Shown here piece after piece: positions 8,752 to 15,906 of a DNA stretch of 39,590 nt. The stretch spans positions 1 to 39,590 of the forward strand of contig NZ_CABHOU010000104.1 in the NCBI RefSeq assembly GCF_902168175.1, given 5' to 3'. This stretch comes from an uncultured Chitinophaga sp. (GTDB taxonomy: Bacteria; Bacteroidota; Bacteroidia; Chitinophagales; Chitinophagaceae). The notes beneath the pieces are model-generated. The model saw nothing but the letters and a program-made list of their open reading frames with translations. It ran no database searches and had not been told where the DNA came from. Within the stretch, counting starts at the first letter, position 1. Every line of letters begins with the position of its first letter. A program made the position numbers and the translations under genes.

Positions 8752-10179
8752 TTAGCGGATGGCTTTTTGAACCAGTTCCTTTACCTGCGACATTGGGATG
8801 CGCTCCTGCTCCATGCTATCGCGGTGGCGGATGGTTACAGTGCCGTCTTCCTTAGTCTGGTGATCGATGGTTACGCAGAAAGGGGTACCGATAGCGTCCT
8901 GGCGGCGGTAACGTTTACCGATGGCGTCTTTTTCCTCGTAAAAGCAGTAGAAGTCCTGCTTGCAGTCGGCCATCAGTTCGCGGGCCAGTTCGGGCAGGCC
9001 ATCTTTCTTGGTGAGCGGGAATATGGCCAGTTTGATAGGGGCCAATTTTGGCGGGAAGCTCAACACTACCCTGCTATCTTCTTTGCCGTCTTTGCTCAGG
9101 TCTTCTTCTTTATACGCTTCGCTGAGTACCAGTAACACCGTACGGTCGAGGCCGATAGAGGTTTCGATTACGTAAGGCACATAGTTCTGGTTGATCTCAG
9201 GATCGAAGTACTGCATTTTTTTACCGGAGAACTTCTGGTGGCTGCCCAGATCGTGGTCGGTGCGGGAGTGGATACCTTCCACCTCTTTGAAACCGATCGG
9301 GAAGTCGTACTCGATATCACAGGCGGCATCGGCATAAAACGCCAGCTTCACGTGATCATGGAAACGGTATTTGTCCTGCGAAATACCCAGGCCAAGGTGC
9401 CATTTCATACGCTCGTTTTTCCAGTATTCGTACCACTCCTGCTGGGTGCCGGGGCGGATAAAGAACTGCATTTCCATTTGCTCGAACTCGCGCATACGGA
9501 ACACGAACTGGCGGGCTACGATTTCGTTACGGAAAGCTTTACCTACCTGTGCAATACCGAAAGGTATTTTCATACGACCAGTTTTCTGCACGTTCAGGAA
9601 GTTCACGAATATGCCCTGCGCCGTTTCCGGGCGGAGGTATATTTCGCTCGCATCTTCCGCAACGCTGCCTACCTGGGTGCTGAACATCAGGTTAAACTGG
9701 CGTACGTCCGTCCAGTTAGTGGTGCCACTAACCGCACATTTAATATTGTTTTCTATGATCAGGTCGCGCAGACCAGGAAAGTCGTCGTTTTTAATGAGGT
9801 TGTCCATCTTCTCCAGCAGGGCATCGCCGGCAGCTTTCTCCAGCTTTTCGGCGTGTGCTTCAATGAGGTGGTCCACACGATAACGCTTTTTGCTATCCTT
9901 GTTATCGATCATGGGATCGGAGAAGTTATCTACGTGGCCGGAAGCTTTCCAGGTGGTGGGGTGCATGAAAATGGCAGCATCGATACCCACGATGTTTTCG
10001 TGCATCTGGGTCATGCTTTTCCACCAATATTCGCGGATGTTACGCTTTAATTCAGAGCCGTACTGCCCGTAATCGTATACAGCGCTTAAACCATCATATA
10101 TTTCGCTCGACTGGAAGATGAATCCGTATTCTTTACAATGCGATATAATCGCCTGGAACTTATTTTGATCGGTAGCCAT
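8752..10179 (-). CDS. glyQS: Glycine--tRNA ligase (dimeric, class II)
   Basis: Cytoplasmic enzyme that charges tRNA-Gly with glycine at the expense of ATP. The 475-residue chain is the single-subunit alpha2 form, not the bacterial alpha2beta2 form. Landmarks are the family motif RPETAQGIF (183-191), FRNEI (216-220), class II motif 2 REFEQMEMQFF (230-240) and motif 3 ETSIGLDR (339-346). A C-terminal anticodon-binding domain (about 380-475) includes KRYRRQDAIGTPFCVTID. The ATG at 10179 is preferred to a TTG nine bases upstream, which would fall inside the -7 promoter box. The gene is monocistronic, with its own promoter and terminator. Confidence 0.97.
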   Translation of the reverse strand: MATDQNKFQAIISHCKEYGFIFQSSEIYDGLSAVYDYGQYGSELKRNIREYWWKSMTQMHENIVGIDAAIFMHPTTWKASGHVDNFSDPMIDNKDSKKRYRVDHLIEAHAEKLEKAAGDALLEKMDNLIKNDDFPGLRDLIIENNIKCAVSGTTNWTDVRQFNLMFSTQVGSVAEDASEIYLRPETAQGIFVNFLNVQKTGRMKIPFGIAQVGKAFRNEIVARQFVFRMREFEQMEMQFFIRPGTQQEWYEYWKNERMKWHLGLGISQDKYRFHDHVKLAFYADAACDIEYDFPIGFKEVEGIHSRTDHDLGSHQKFSGKKMQYFDPEINQNYVPYVIETSIGLDRTVLLVLSEAYKEEDLSKDGKEDSRVVLSFPPKLAPIKLAIFPLTKKDGLPELARELMADCKQDFYCFYEEKDAIGKRYRRQDAIGTPFCVTIDHQTKEDGTVTIRHRDSMEQERIPMSQVKELVQKAIR

Positions 10180-10185
10180 AGTGCG

Positions 10186-10193
10186 CAAATATA
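10186..10193 (-). promoter_or_regulatory. -7 box of the glyQS promoter
   Basis: TATATTTG on the minus strand, an exact TAnnTTTG match, ends six bases before the glyQS ATG at 10179. The transcript would start at or next to the start codon (leaderless or nearly so). No clear -33 element was seen. Confidence 0.5.
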
Positions 10194-10251
10194 ATTTCGA
10201 AAATCGAATTCACGCATGGATTTATTTTACCTTATGTTTAATATATGAGGA

Positions 10252-11205
10252 TCAGGCTTTACGCACTGCGGTTTTTGACTCATCCATTACCCCTTCCGAG
10301 GCAACTTCTACCCGTTTTACCCAGATGGCGTAATCGTTCGGGATAATCTCGCAGCCTTTCTTTTCAACATAAGAGCGCGTAAACTCCGCGCCAAAGTATA
10401 GGATGGCGGAGGAATAATACACCCATAGAAGCAGTATCACGATAGATCCGGCGGCGCCGTAAGTAGAGCCGATCTTACTGGCACCGAGGTAAAAGCCAAT
10501 ACCGAACTTACCCAGCATAAACAGGGTGGCCGTGGCTACAGATCCTACCAGCACATGTTTCCATTTTATCCTGGCATCGGGCAGTACTTTAAATATGATA
10601 GCGAAAAGGAGGGAAATAATGATGAAAGTGATGATGATATTGGCCACATACACGATCACCATCTCCACTCCGGGGAAGTAAGAGAACAGTCTTTCATTCA
10701 GCAGTTCCATGAGTCCGTTCAGCGCCAGCGATACCAGCATGATAAAGCCTACACTTATGATGAGCGAGAAAGAGAGCAGGCGGTTGATGATCAGCCTGAT
10801 GAAGCCTTTCTTAGGTTTGGCTTTCAGGCGCCATATGGAGTTGATCGAGTCCTGAATTTCACCAAACACACCGGTAGCACCAATGATGAGGGTAATGAAA
10901 CCGATGATGGTAGCCCAACTGACATCACTTGATAACCAGGCATTTTTGATCATTTCCTGTATTTGCAAGGCAGCCTCTGGTCCTACCAGCCCCTGGATTT
11001 GCTTGTACAATGTGCCCTCTATCGCTTCCCTTCGCAAAAAGATATCGCATAGATAGATGATGATGATCATCATGGGAGCAATGGAGAACACCGTGTAATA
11101 AGCGAGGGCGGCGCTCATCTTCAGCACTTTGTCATTCATAAAGTCTATGCCGGCCTGTTTCAGCACCTGCCAGTAGAATTTGATATGTTGGGAAGGACGC
11201 TTCAT
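10252..11205 (-). CDS. YihY/BrkB family inner-membrane protein
   Basis: A 317-residue integral membrane protein of the YihY/UPF0761 (virulence factor BrkB) family, once misassigned as ribonuclease BN. About six membrane segments are visible, near residues 33-54, 95-118, 142-168, 180-206, 217-240 and 249-272. Family signatures include ALAYYTVFSIAP (33-44), TGVFGEIQDSINSIW (111-125) and the last segment GAAGSIVILLLWVYYSSA. The cytoplasmic C-terminal tail is charged. Function is unknown; transport or envelope roles have been suggested for the family. It follows the MazG-like gene by 29 bp and is probably cotranscribed with it. Confidence 0.9.
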   Translation of the reverse strand: MKRPSQHIKFYWQVLKQAGIDFMNDKVLKMSAALAYYTVFSIAPMMIIIIYLCDIFLRREAIEGTLYKQIQGLVGPEAALQIQEMIKNAWLSSDVSWATIIGFITLIIGATGVFGEIQDSINSIWRLKAKPKKGFIRLIINRLLSFSLIISVGFIMLVSLALNGLMELLNERLFSYFPGVEMVIVYVANIIITFIIISLLFAIIFKVLPDARIKWKHVLVGSVATATLFMLGKFGIGFYLGASKIGSTYGAAGSIVILLLWVYYSSAILYFGAEFTRSYVEKKGCEIIPNDYAIWVKRVEVASEGVMDESKTAVRKA

Positions 11206-11234
11206 AGGGGGAACCGTATCAAGGCCCGTGCCGT

Positions 11235-11561
11235 TTACTTTAATTTATCGTTCTCCTTGTGGCGGTTGGCATCGCGGATATTCTTTTTCTCGAAGTTCTT
11301 TTCCAGGGCAGTGGTGAGATCAATACCCGTTTGGTTGCTAAGGCACAACAACACCCAAAACACATCGGCCAGTTCATCGGCCAGCTCCTTCTTTTTATCC
11401 GACTCTTTGAACGACTGTTCGCCGTACTGGCGGGAGATGATGCGGGCCACCTCTCCCACTTCTTCCGTGAGGATGGCCATATTGGTGAGTTCAGAAAAAT
11501 AGCGCACTCCCGTGGTGTTGATCCAGGCATCTACCTGTTCCTGGGCTTCTTTGATGGTCAT
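11235..11561 (-). CDS. MazG-like nucleotide pyrophosphohydrolase
   Basis: A 108-residue all-helical NTP pyrophosphohydrolase, a single MazG-type domain. The metal-binding motifs are LTEEVGEVAR (EExxE at 33-37) and ELADELAD (59-66, ExxD). Such small proteins hydrolyse (d)NTPs to monophosphate and pyrophosphate, often clearing damaged nucleotides, and act in the cytosol. The length fits the short MazG-like class, not the two-domain MazG. It leads a two-gene unit with the YihY/BrkB gene. A terminator at 11603-11628 separates it from the lipoprotein genes upstream, so it should have its own promoter in the short gap 11562-11602. Confidence 0.9.
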   Translation of the reverse strand: MTIKEAQEQVDAWINTTGVRYFSELTNMAILTEEVGEVARIISRQYGEQSFKESDKKKELADELADVFWVLLCLSNQTGIDLTTALEKNFEKKNIRDANRHKENDKLK

Positions 11562-11602
11562 AAAGTTCCGCTGTTTTGATTGCGCGTAAAGATAAAAGAA
11601 AA

Positions 11603-11628
11603 ACCGCCAGGCGGAGGGGCCTGGCGGT
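11603..11628 (-). terminator. Terminator after the lipoprotein pair
   Basis: Perfect 10-bp stem ACCGCCAGGC (11603-11612) with GCCTGGCGGT (11619-11628), loop of six. On the minus strand it is followed by TTTTTCTTTTATC. It lies 21 bp past the stop of the downstream lipoprotein gene and insulates the MazG-like gene. Confidence 0.85.
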
Positions 11629-11649
11629 GTATAAACCTGAGTTTATGCA

Positions 11650-12093
11650 TTAGTACGGGAGTTTTATTAATGGTTGTTGGGCACATTTAGTACAACCAAC
11701 ACCGTCTTCCACTGTTACCGTTTCCAGCTTCCTGAAACAAGGGCCGGAAAAGGTGGCGGTTATCTTATACGTTTTAGCCTCACCGGTTACCGGTGCCAGG
11801 CGCAGCTCAAATTCGAGCTCCGGTTTTTGCTGGTAACCGACGAAAAAATTACTGCTGTCTGCAGCTAAACGCAGTCCATTCCAGAAGGAAAAACGATTAA
11901 CCGGAACGATCGTTATACTGTCGGGCAGGAACTTTGCATTGGCGCCGCGTACCAGGTTCTGGCCATCGTTGCCCGTGAGGGTGAATGTAAAATTGGGAAT
12001 ATCGGCGGTGCAGATAGCCGCTTCATCTTTGTTTTTGTCGCAGGCAACAGCTGTGCAAACGATCAATAATATGGCAAATACGGAGAAGCGCAT
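11650..12093 (-). CDS. Small lipoprotein, paralog of the upstream gene (copy B)
   Basis: A 147-residue predicted lipoprotein with a hydrophobic signal and a lipobox T-A-V-A-C (cysteine at residue 18) followed by acidic and lysine residues. The mature part aligns along its whole length with the neighbouring 152-residue protein. Shared blocks are FTLxGNDGxNLxRG, AKFLPDS, ELRLAP, KxxATFSGPC, GCTxC and the C-terminal IKLPY. Three conserved cysteines (in SGPC and GCTKC) could form disulfides in the periplasm. No family is recognised. It lies 22 bp after copy A and ends before a strong terminator, so the two form an operon. Confidence 0.78.
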   Translation of the reverse strand: MRFSVFAILLIVCTAVACDKNKDEAAICTADIPNFTFTLTGNDGQNLVRGANAKFLPDSITIVPVNRFSFWNGLRLAADSSNFFVGYQQKPELEFELRLAPVTGEAKTYKITATFSGPCFRKLETVTVEDGVGCTKCAQQPLIKLPY

Positions 12094-12115
12094 CTTACAG
12101 GAAGTTAGAGGGTAT

Positions 12116-12574
12116 TTAATACGGTAGTTTTATTTGAATGATGTCTGGGCAGTTGGTACAACCAGTTCCGCCTTCAACGGTAAGTTTATCGACCTTTTTG
12201 TAACAGGGGCCCGAAAACGTAGCCATTACTTTAAAGGTTTTAGGTATGCCGCCGGTTGGAGCCAGGCGCAACTCATATTCTACGGTATTTGCCTGGGGAT
12301 GACTGATCGTATAATGGCTGCTATCCGGCCGAAGCTGCGGCGTACCGGTAAAAGAATGGATGGATGGAATTTGCCGGAATTGTACACTATCGGGCAGGAA
12401 TTTGGCGGAGGTGCCCCGGATAAGGTTGCTGCCATCATTGCCCACCAACGTGAACTTAAAAAAAGGGATTTCCTCAGAGCAGAATGTTCCATTATAGTCA
12501 TGATTATTGTCGCGGTTGCAGGCGACGGTCGTGCATGCCAGCACTAGTGCTGCGAATAGAAGGTAACGCATCAT
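12116..12574 (-). CDS. Small lipoprotein, paralog of the downstream gene (copy A)
   Basis: A 152-residue predicted lipoprotein with signal MMRYLLFAALVLACTTVAC (lipid-modified cysteine at 19; start at 12574 or at the second ATG, 12571). It is homologous end to end with the next gene, and roughly half the aligned residues of the mature parts are identical by eye. The GNDGSNL-RG, AKFLPDSV, EYELRLAP, ATFSGPC, GCTNC and IKLPY blocks are kept. The central region between FLPDS and ELRLAP differs most. It probably arose by tandem duplication. Function unknown; the C-terminal cysteine pattern suggests a folded, disulfide-bonded envelope protein. Confidence 0.78.
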   Translation of the reverse strand: MMRYLLFAALVLACTTVACNRDNNHDYNGTFCSEEIPFFKFTLVGNDGSNLIRGTSAKFLPDSVQFRQIPSIHSFTGTPQLRPDSSHYTISHPQANTVEYELRLAPTGGIPKTFKVMATFSGPCYKKVDKLTVEGGTGCTNCPDIIQIKLPY

Positions 12575-12681
12575 AAAGGGATTAAAGAGACTGCAATATT
12601 GTTTAAATAATTCCGGGCTATTGTTCTTTAAGCTAGTTGGATATGAAGTGTTAAGCGTACCGGGTTATATAAAAGTTACAG

Positions 12682-13134
12682 CTATTCCCTGTTTTTTGTA
12701 TCGATGATGATGGTTACCGGGCCATCGTTCAGCAACGAGACCTTCATATCGGCCCCAAACTCCCCGGTGCCGATGGCTTTACCGAGATCGGTTTCCAGTC
12801 TGTCGATCATTTTTTCGTACATGGGGATAGCGGTATCCGGTTTGCTGGCGCGGAGGTAAGACGGGCGGTTCCCCTTTTTGGTGGAGGCCTGTAGCGTAAA
12901 CTGGCTTACCAGCAGCAGGCCGCCGTCCACATCCTTAAGACTTAAGTTCATGACGCCCGCCTCGTCGCCGAATATGCGGAGGTTAACGATTTTATTACTC
13001 AGCCAGTCGATATCTTCCTGGTTATCCGCATCTTCTATGCCTACCAACACCAGCAGGCCCGTACCGATGGCCGATTTCTCTTTACCATCAATTACTACCG
13101 AAGCCTGCGTAACTCTCTGGATCACTGCTTTCAT
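12682..13134 (-). CDS. dtd: D-aminoacyl-tRNA deacylase
   Basis: A 150-residue cytosolic editing enzyme that hydrolyses D-amino acids (and glycine mischarged on tRNA-Ala) from tRNA. Family hallmarks are the N-terminus MKAVIQRV, the SQFTL motif (77-81) and the Gly-cisPro motif in NDGPVTI (136-142). Together these form the active site across the dimer. Full length for the family. It is divergent from arfB with only 47 bp between the start codons, so two translation quality-control genes share one intergenic promoter region. The lipoprotein genes follow after a 107-bp gap. Confidence 0.97.
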   Translation of the reverse strand: MKAVIQRVTQASVVIDGKEKSAIGTGLLVLVGIEDADNQEDIDWLSNKIVNLRIFGDEAGVMNLSLKDVDGGLLLVSQFTLQASTKKGNRPSYLRASKPDTAIPMYEKMIDRLETDLGKAIGTGEFGADMKVSLLNDGPVTIIIDTKNRE

Positions 13135-13142
13135 TATATTGT

Positions 13143-13150
13143 TATTTTTG
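13143..13150 (+). promoter_or_regulatory. -7 box upstream of arfB
   Basis: TATTTTTG, an exact TAnnTTTG match, lies 31 bp before the arfB ATG, inside the 47-bp dtd-arfB divergent gap. No convincing -33 element was found. Confidence 0.4.
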
Positions 13151-13181
13151 CCGGATAAAGATAAAGATCAAACGCATTTAT

Positions 13182-13586
13182 ATGCACGAACACATTGACA
13201 TTAACCCGGAGCTGACCTTTCAAACCGCTCGTAGCGGGGGGAAAGGCGGCCAGAACGTGAATAAGGTGGAAACCATGGTGGAAGCCTACTTTAATATCGC
13301 CGCCTCGTTGTTACTTTCCGAGGCGCAGAAGGCATTATTACAGGAGAAGCTGGCCAACAAAATTACCAGCGAAGGCCTGCTGCTGGTGAAATCGCAAACC
13401 GAGAGGTCGCAACTGGGCAACAAGTACGAATCTATTAAAAAGATGAACCGGCTGATCAACCAGGCGCTTACCGTTCGCAAAAAGCGGGTGGCGACCAAAC
13501 CTGGTAAAGCGGCTAAGGAGAAGAGGATACAGCTTAAAAAGCGGCTGTCGGAGAAAAAACAGAACAGGCGGGGCGATTTCTCTTAA
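13182..13586 (+). CDS. arfB: Alternative ribosome-rescue factor ArfB
   Basis: A 134-residue codon-independent peptidyl-tRNA hydrolase that frees stalled ribosomes on non-stop mRNAs. The catalytic GGQ is at residues 22-24 in the context SGGKGGQNVNKVET, which is typical of ArfB/YaeJ and lacks the codon-reading domains of RF1/RF2. The C-terminal tail (about 98-134) is very basic (KKRVATKPGKAAKEKRIQ...), as needed to enter the empty mRNA channel. Length agrees with E. coli ArfB (about 140). It is divergent from dtd and followed 51 bp later by the flippase gene, which has its own -7 box. Confidence 0.95.
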   Translation: MHEHIDINPELTFQTARSGGKGGQNVNKVETMVEAYFNIAASLLLSEAQKALLQEKLANKITSEGLLLVKSQTERSQLGNKYESIKKMNRLINQALTVRKKRVATKPGKAAKEKRIQLKKRLSEKKQNRRGDFS

Positions 13587-13613
13587 CATCAGCCCAACTA
13601 TCCGTATTAATTC

Positions 13614-13621
13614 TATTTTTG
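13614..13621 (+). promoter_or_regulatory. -7 box upstream of the flippase gene
   Basis: TATTTTTG, an exact TAnnTTTG match, ends 16 bp before the TTG start at 13638. It supports separate transcription of the flippase gene and the choice of that start. Confidence 0.45.
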
Positions 13622-13637
13622 TTCAAACTTATTTTCG

Positions 13638-15146
13638 TTGAGTAGTATTAAAAGACTGGCAGGGCAAACCCTCATTTACGGCGTACCTACTATCCTTGGC
13701 CGCTTTCTGAACGTATTGATCTCCTTCGGGCTTACGTACCTTTTTAATAGCACGGCCGACTTTGGGGATTACGCGCTGGTATACGCTTACGCTACTTTCC
13801 TCAACGTATTATTTACTTACGGCACCGAAACATCCTACTTCCGGTTTGCGCAGATGGACCAGTTCCGGAACGATGTATATTCCACTACCCTCAGTTCCCT
13901 GGTAGCCACTTCGGTATTATTCAGTTCGGCCATGATACTGGCCTCAGGCTGGATAGCAGACTTCATGAAGCTGAGCCTTCATCCTGAATATGTAATTTAC
14001 CTCGCCTTCATCATCGGGCTGGATGCCATTGCCACCATCCCCTTCGCTAAGTTGCGAAAAGAGGGAAAACCACTGAAGTACGCGCTCATTAAGTTTTTCA
14101 ACATAGTCATTACCGTTACGCTTACCTTATATTTTGTAGGACTTTGTCCCTGGTTGCAGGTCCATCACCCCGACAGTATTTTCCTGAAGATCTACAACCC
14201 GGAAATCTCTCAGGTAGGATATGCCATTTTGTCGAACCTTATTGCCAGCTTAGTTACGTTGTTAATGCTCTACAAAGAACTGGGGCAGTTCCGCCTGAAG
14301 TTCAATACCATCTTGTGGAAAGAGATGATGGTGTACTCGCTGCCGTTGGTGGTAGTGGGGCTGGCAGGTATGGTAAACGAAACCCTGGACCGTACGCTGC
14401 TGAGCAAACTGCTGCCATACGACACCGAGACCAATAAATCGATGATCGGTGTATACAGCGCCGGTTACAAGATCGCCGCGCTCATTAACATCTTCATCCA
14501 GATATTCCGCATGGGGGCCGAACCGTTCTTTTTTAACGAGGCCAATAAAAGCGACGCCCCGAAGGTATACGCCAAAGTGATGTACTTTTTTACCATCATT
14601 TGCCTGGCGGTGTTCCTGGTGGTGGTACTTTTTGCCGACACCATCTGGATACGCTACCTGGTAGACAGTCGCCGGAACCCCGAATACCTGGCCGGCCTGC
14701 CCGTAATACCACTGCTGGCGTTCGGGTATGTATGCCTCGGCATCTATTACAACCTCACCATCTGGTATAAACTGACCAATAAAACCCTGCTGGGTTCATA
14801 CGTTACCGTTATCGGCGCGGTAATCACCATCGTGCTGAACGTTTGGCTGATCCCTAAAATAGGGTTTGTGGGCAGTGCCTGGGCTACCCTGGTATGTTAT
14901 CTCGTAATGACCATCATTACCTACTTTATGGGCCAGCGGTATTACTTCGTGCCCTATAACGTCAAAGCCATTGGCAGCTACATCTTGCTGGCGCTGGCCA
15001 TTTATGCCGCCTATTACTGGGGCACCGCGCAACTCAGCGAATTGCTGAAAGTAGCCTGCGGTGTAGCCGGGCTGGTTATTTACACCGGTATGGTGTGGAT
15101 GCGGGAGCGGGCGGGGTTCATCAATCTTATTAAACGCAGGGGATAA
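13638..15146 (+). CDS. Wzx-like oligosaccharide flippase (polysaccharide biosynthesis family)
   Basis: A 502-residue inner-membrane protein of the MOP superfamily (polysaccharide transport proteins). It begins SSIKRLAGQTLIYGVPTILGRFLN, the standard opening of Bacteroidota Wzx/RfbX-like proteins, and has about 12-14 membrane segments along the chain. The likely job is flipping a lipid-linked saccharide across the inner membrane; the substrate cannot be inferred because no glycosyltransferases are nearby. The start is TTG, and no ATG gives a complete first helix. It stands alone between arfB and a strong terminator. Confidence 0.85.
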   Translation: MSSIKRLAGQTLIYGVPTILGRFLNVLISFGLTYLFNSTADFGDYALVYAYATFLNVLFTYGTETSYFRFAQMDQFRNDVYSTTLSSLVATSVLFSSAMILASGWIADFMKLSLHPEYVIYLAFIIGLDAIATIPFAKLRKEGKPLKYALIKFFNIVITVTLTLYFVGLCPWLQVHHPDSIFLKIYNPEISQVGYAILSNLIASLVTLLMLYKELGQFRLKFNTILWKEMMVYSLPLVVVGLAGMVNETLDRTLLSKLLPYDTETNKSMIGVYSAGYKIAALINIFIQIFRMGAEPFFFNEANKSDAPKVYAKVMYFFTIICLAVFLVVVLFADTIWIRYLVDSRRNPEYLAGLPVIPLLAFGYVCLGIYYNLTIWYKLTNKTLLGSYVTVIGAVITIVLNVWLIPKIGFVGSAWATLVCYLVMTIITYFMGQRYYFVPYNVKAIGSYILLALAIYAAYYWGTAQLSELLKVACGVAGLVIYTGMVWMRERAGFINLIKRRG

Positions 15147-15159
15147 TCCCTTAAAACAC

Positions 15160-15192
15160 AGTATCCCCGGCTGCGAACCAGCCGGGGATACT
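15160..15192. terminator. Bidirectional terminator, flippase / MBL hydrolase
   Basis: Perfect 14-bp stem: 15160-15173 pairs with 15179-15192 around a 5-nt loop (core CCCCGGCTG/CAGCCGGGG). TTATTTATA follows on the plus strand and GTTTTAAGG on the minus strand. It separates two convergent genes. Confidence 0.8.
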
Positions 15193-15212
15193 TATTTATA
15201 CGCCATCCGGAA

Positions 15213-15851
15213 CTATTTCAGGAATGGGTTGTTCTCCTTTTCGTACCCAATGGTAGTCGGTTTGCCATGGCCGGAATAAACCTTTACCTCGTCGGGCAAC
15301 GTAAATAACTTAGTACGGATAGACGAAAGCAGCGTTTCATGGTCGCCACCGGGAAGATCGGTACGGCCGATACTTTGGAAAAACAGCACATCGCCGGCGA
15401 TCACGAACTGGCTGGCGGCGCAGTAGAAGGATACGCTGCCGGGCGAGTGGCCAGGTGTGAACAGCACTTCCAGCTCATCGTCGCCAAAAGCTATTTTAGC
15501 CCCCTCTTCCAGGTAGGACGAGGGTTCTACCGAAGGTTCGAAGGGAATATTGTACATGGTACCCACCTGTGGCGAGCGGTCCAGCACCAGTTTATCGGCC
15601 ATATGGATTTCCAGGCCTACCTGGTAGGTACGGGCAACCAGTTTGTTGCCGAAAATATGATCGATATGGCAGTGCGTATTTAGCAGGCGGGCAACCTTTA
15701 ACTGCCGGTTATCGATATAATCAAGTAATTCTTTCCGCTCATTCTCAAAATAACAGCCCGGGTCTATAATGATACAGTCGTTTTTGTCGTTTATAAGCAG
15801 GTAAGTGTTTTCCTGGAAGGGATTAAACGTGAAATATTTGATTTCAATCAT
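15213..15851 (-). CDS. MBL-fold metallo-hydrolase, glyoxalase II-like
   Basis: A 212-residue cytosolic metallo-beta-lactamase-fold hydrolase of the glyoxalase II/YcbL type. Metal ligands are visible: THCHIDH (H60, H62, D64, H65), GHSPGS (H135), GDVLF (D154) and GHGKPT (H195). YcbL-type enzymes lack the C-terminal glutathione-binding domain of true glyoxalase II, as here, and hydrolyse thioesters of uncertain identity. The start MIEIKYFTFNPFQENTYLL is the usual N-terminus of this group. It is divergent from the next gene, with a 55-bp gap. Confidence 0.9.
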   Translation of the reverse strand: MIEIKYFTFNPFQENTYLLINDKNDCIIIDPGCYFENERKELLDYIDNRQLKVARLLNTHCHIDHIFGNKLVARTYQVGLEIHMADKLVLDRSPQVGTMYNIPFEPSVEPSSYLEEGAKIAFGDDELEVLFTPGHSPGSVSFYCAASQFVIAGDVLFFQSIGRTDLPGGDHETLLSSIRTKLFTLPDEVKVYSGHGKPTTIGYEKENNPFLK

Positions 15852-15906
15852 TGTTACCGTTTTTTAGCTAATTTTATTCCTGATACAATATTATCAATCT
15901 TTCTGT

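Noticed and set aside
9238..10050. A 270-codon plus-strand frame opposite glyQS
   Set aside because: Entirely antisense to a certain, full-length glycyl-tRNA synthetase; a long shadow frame due to codon bias. The same applies to the 330-codon minus-strand frame at 16465-17457 opposite the TolB-like gene.
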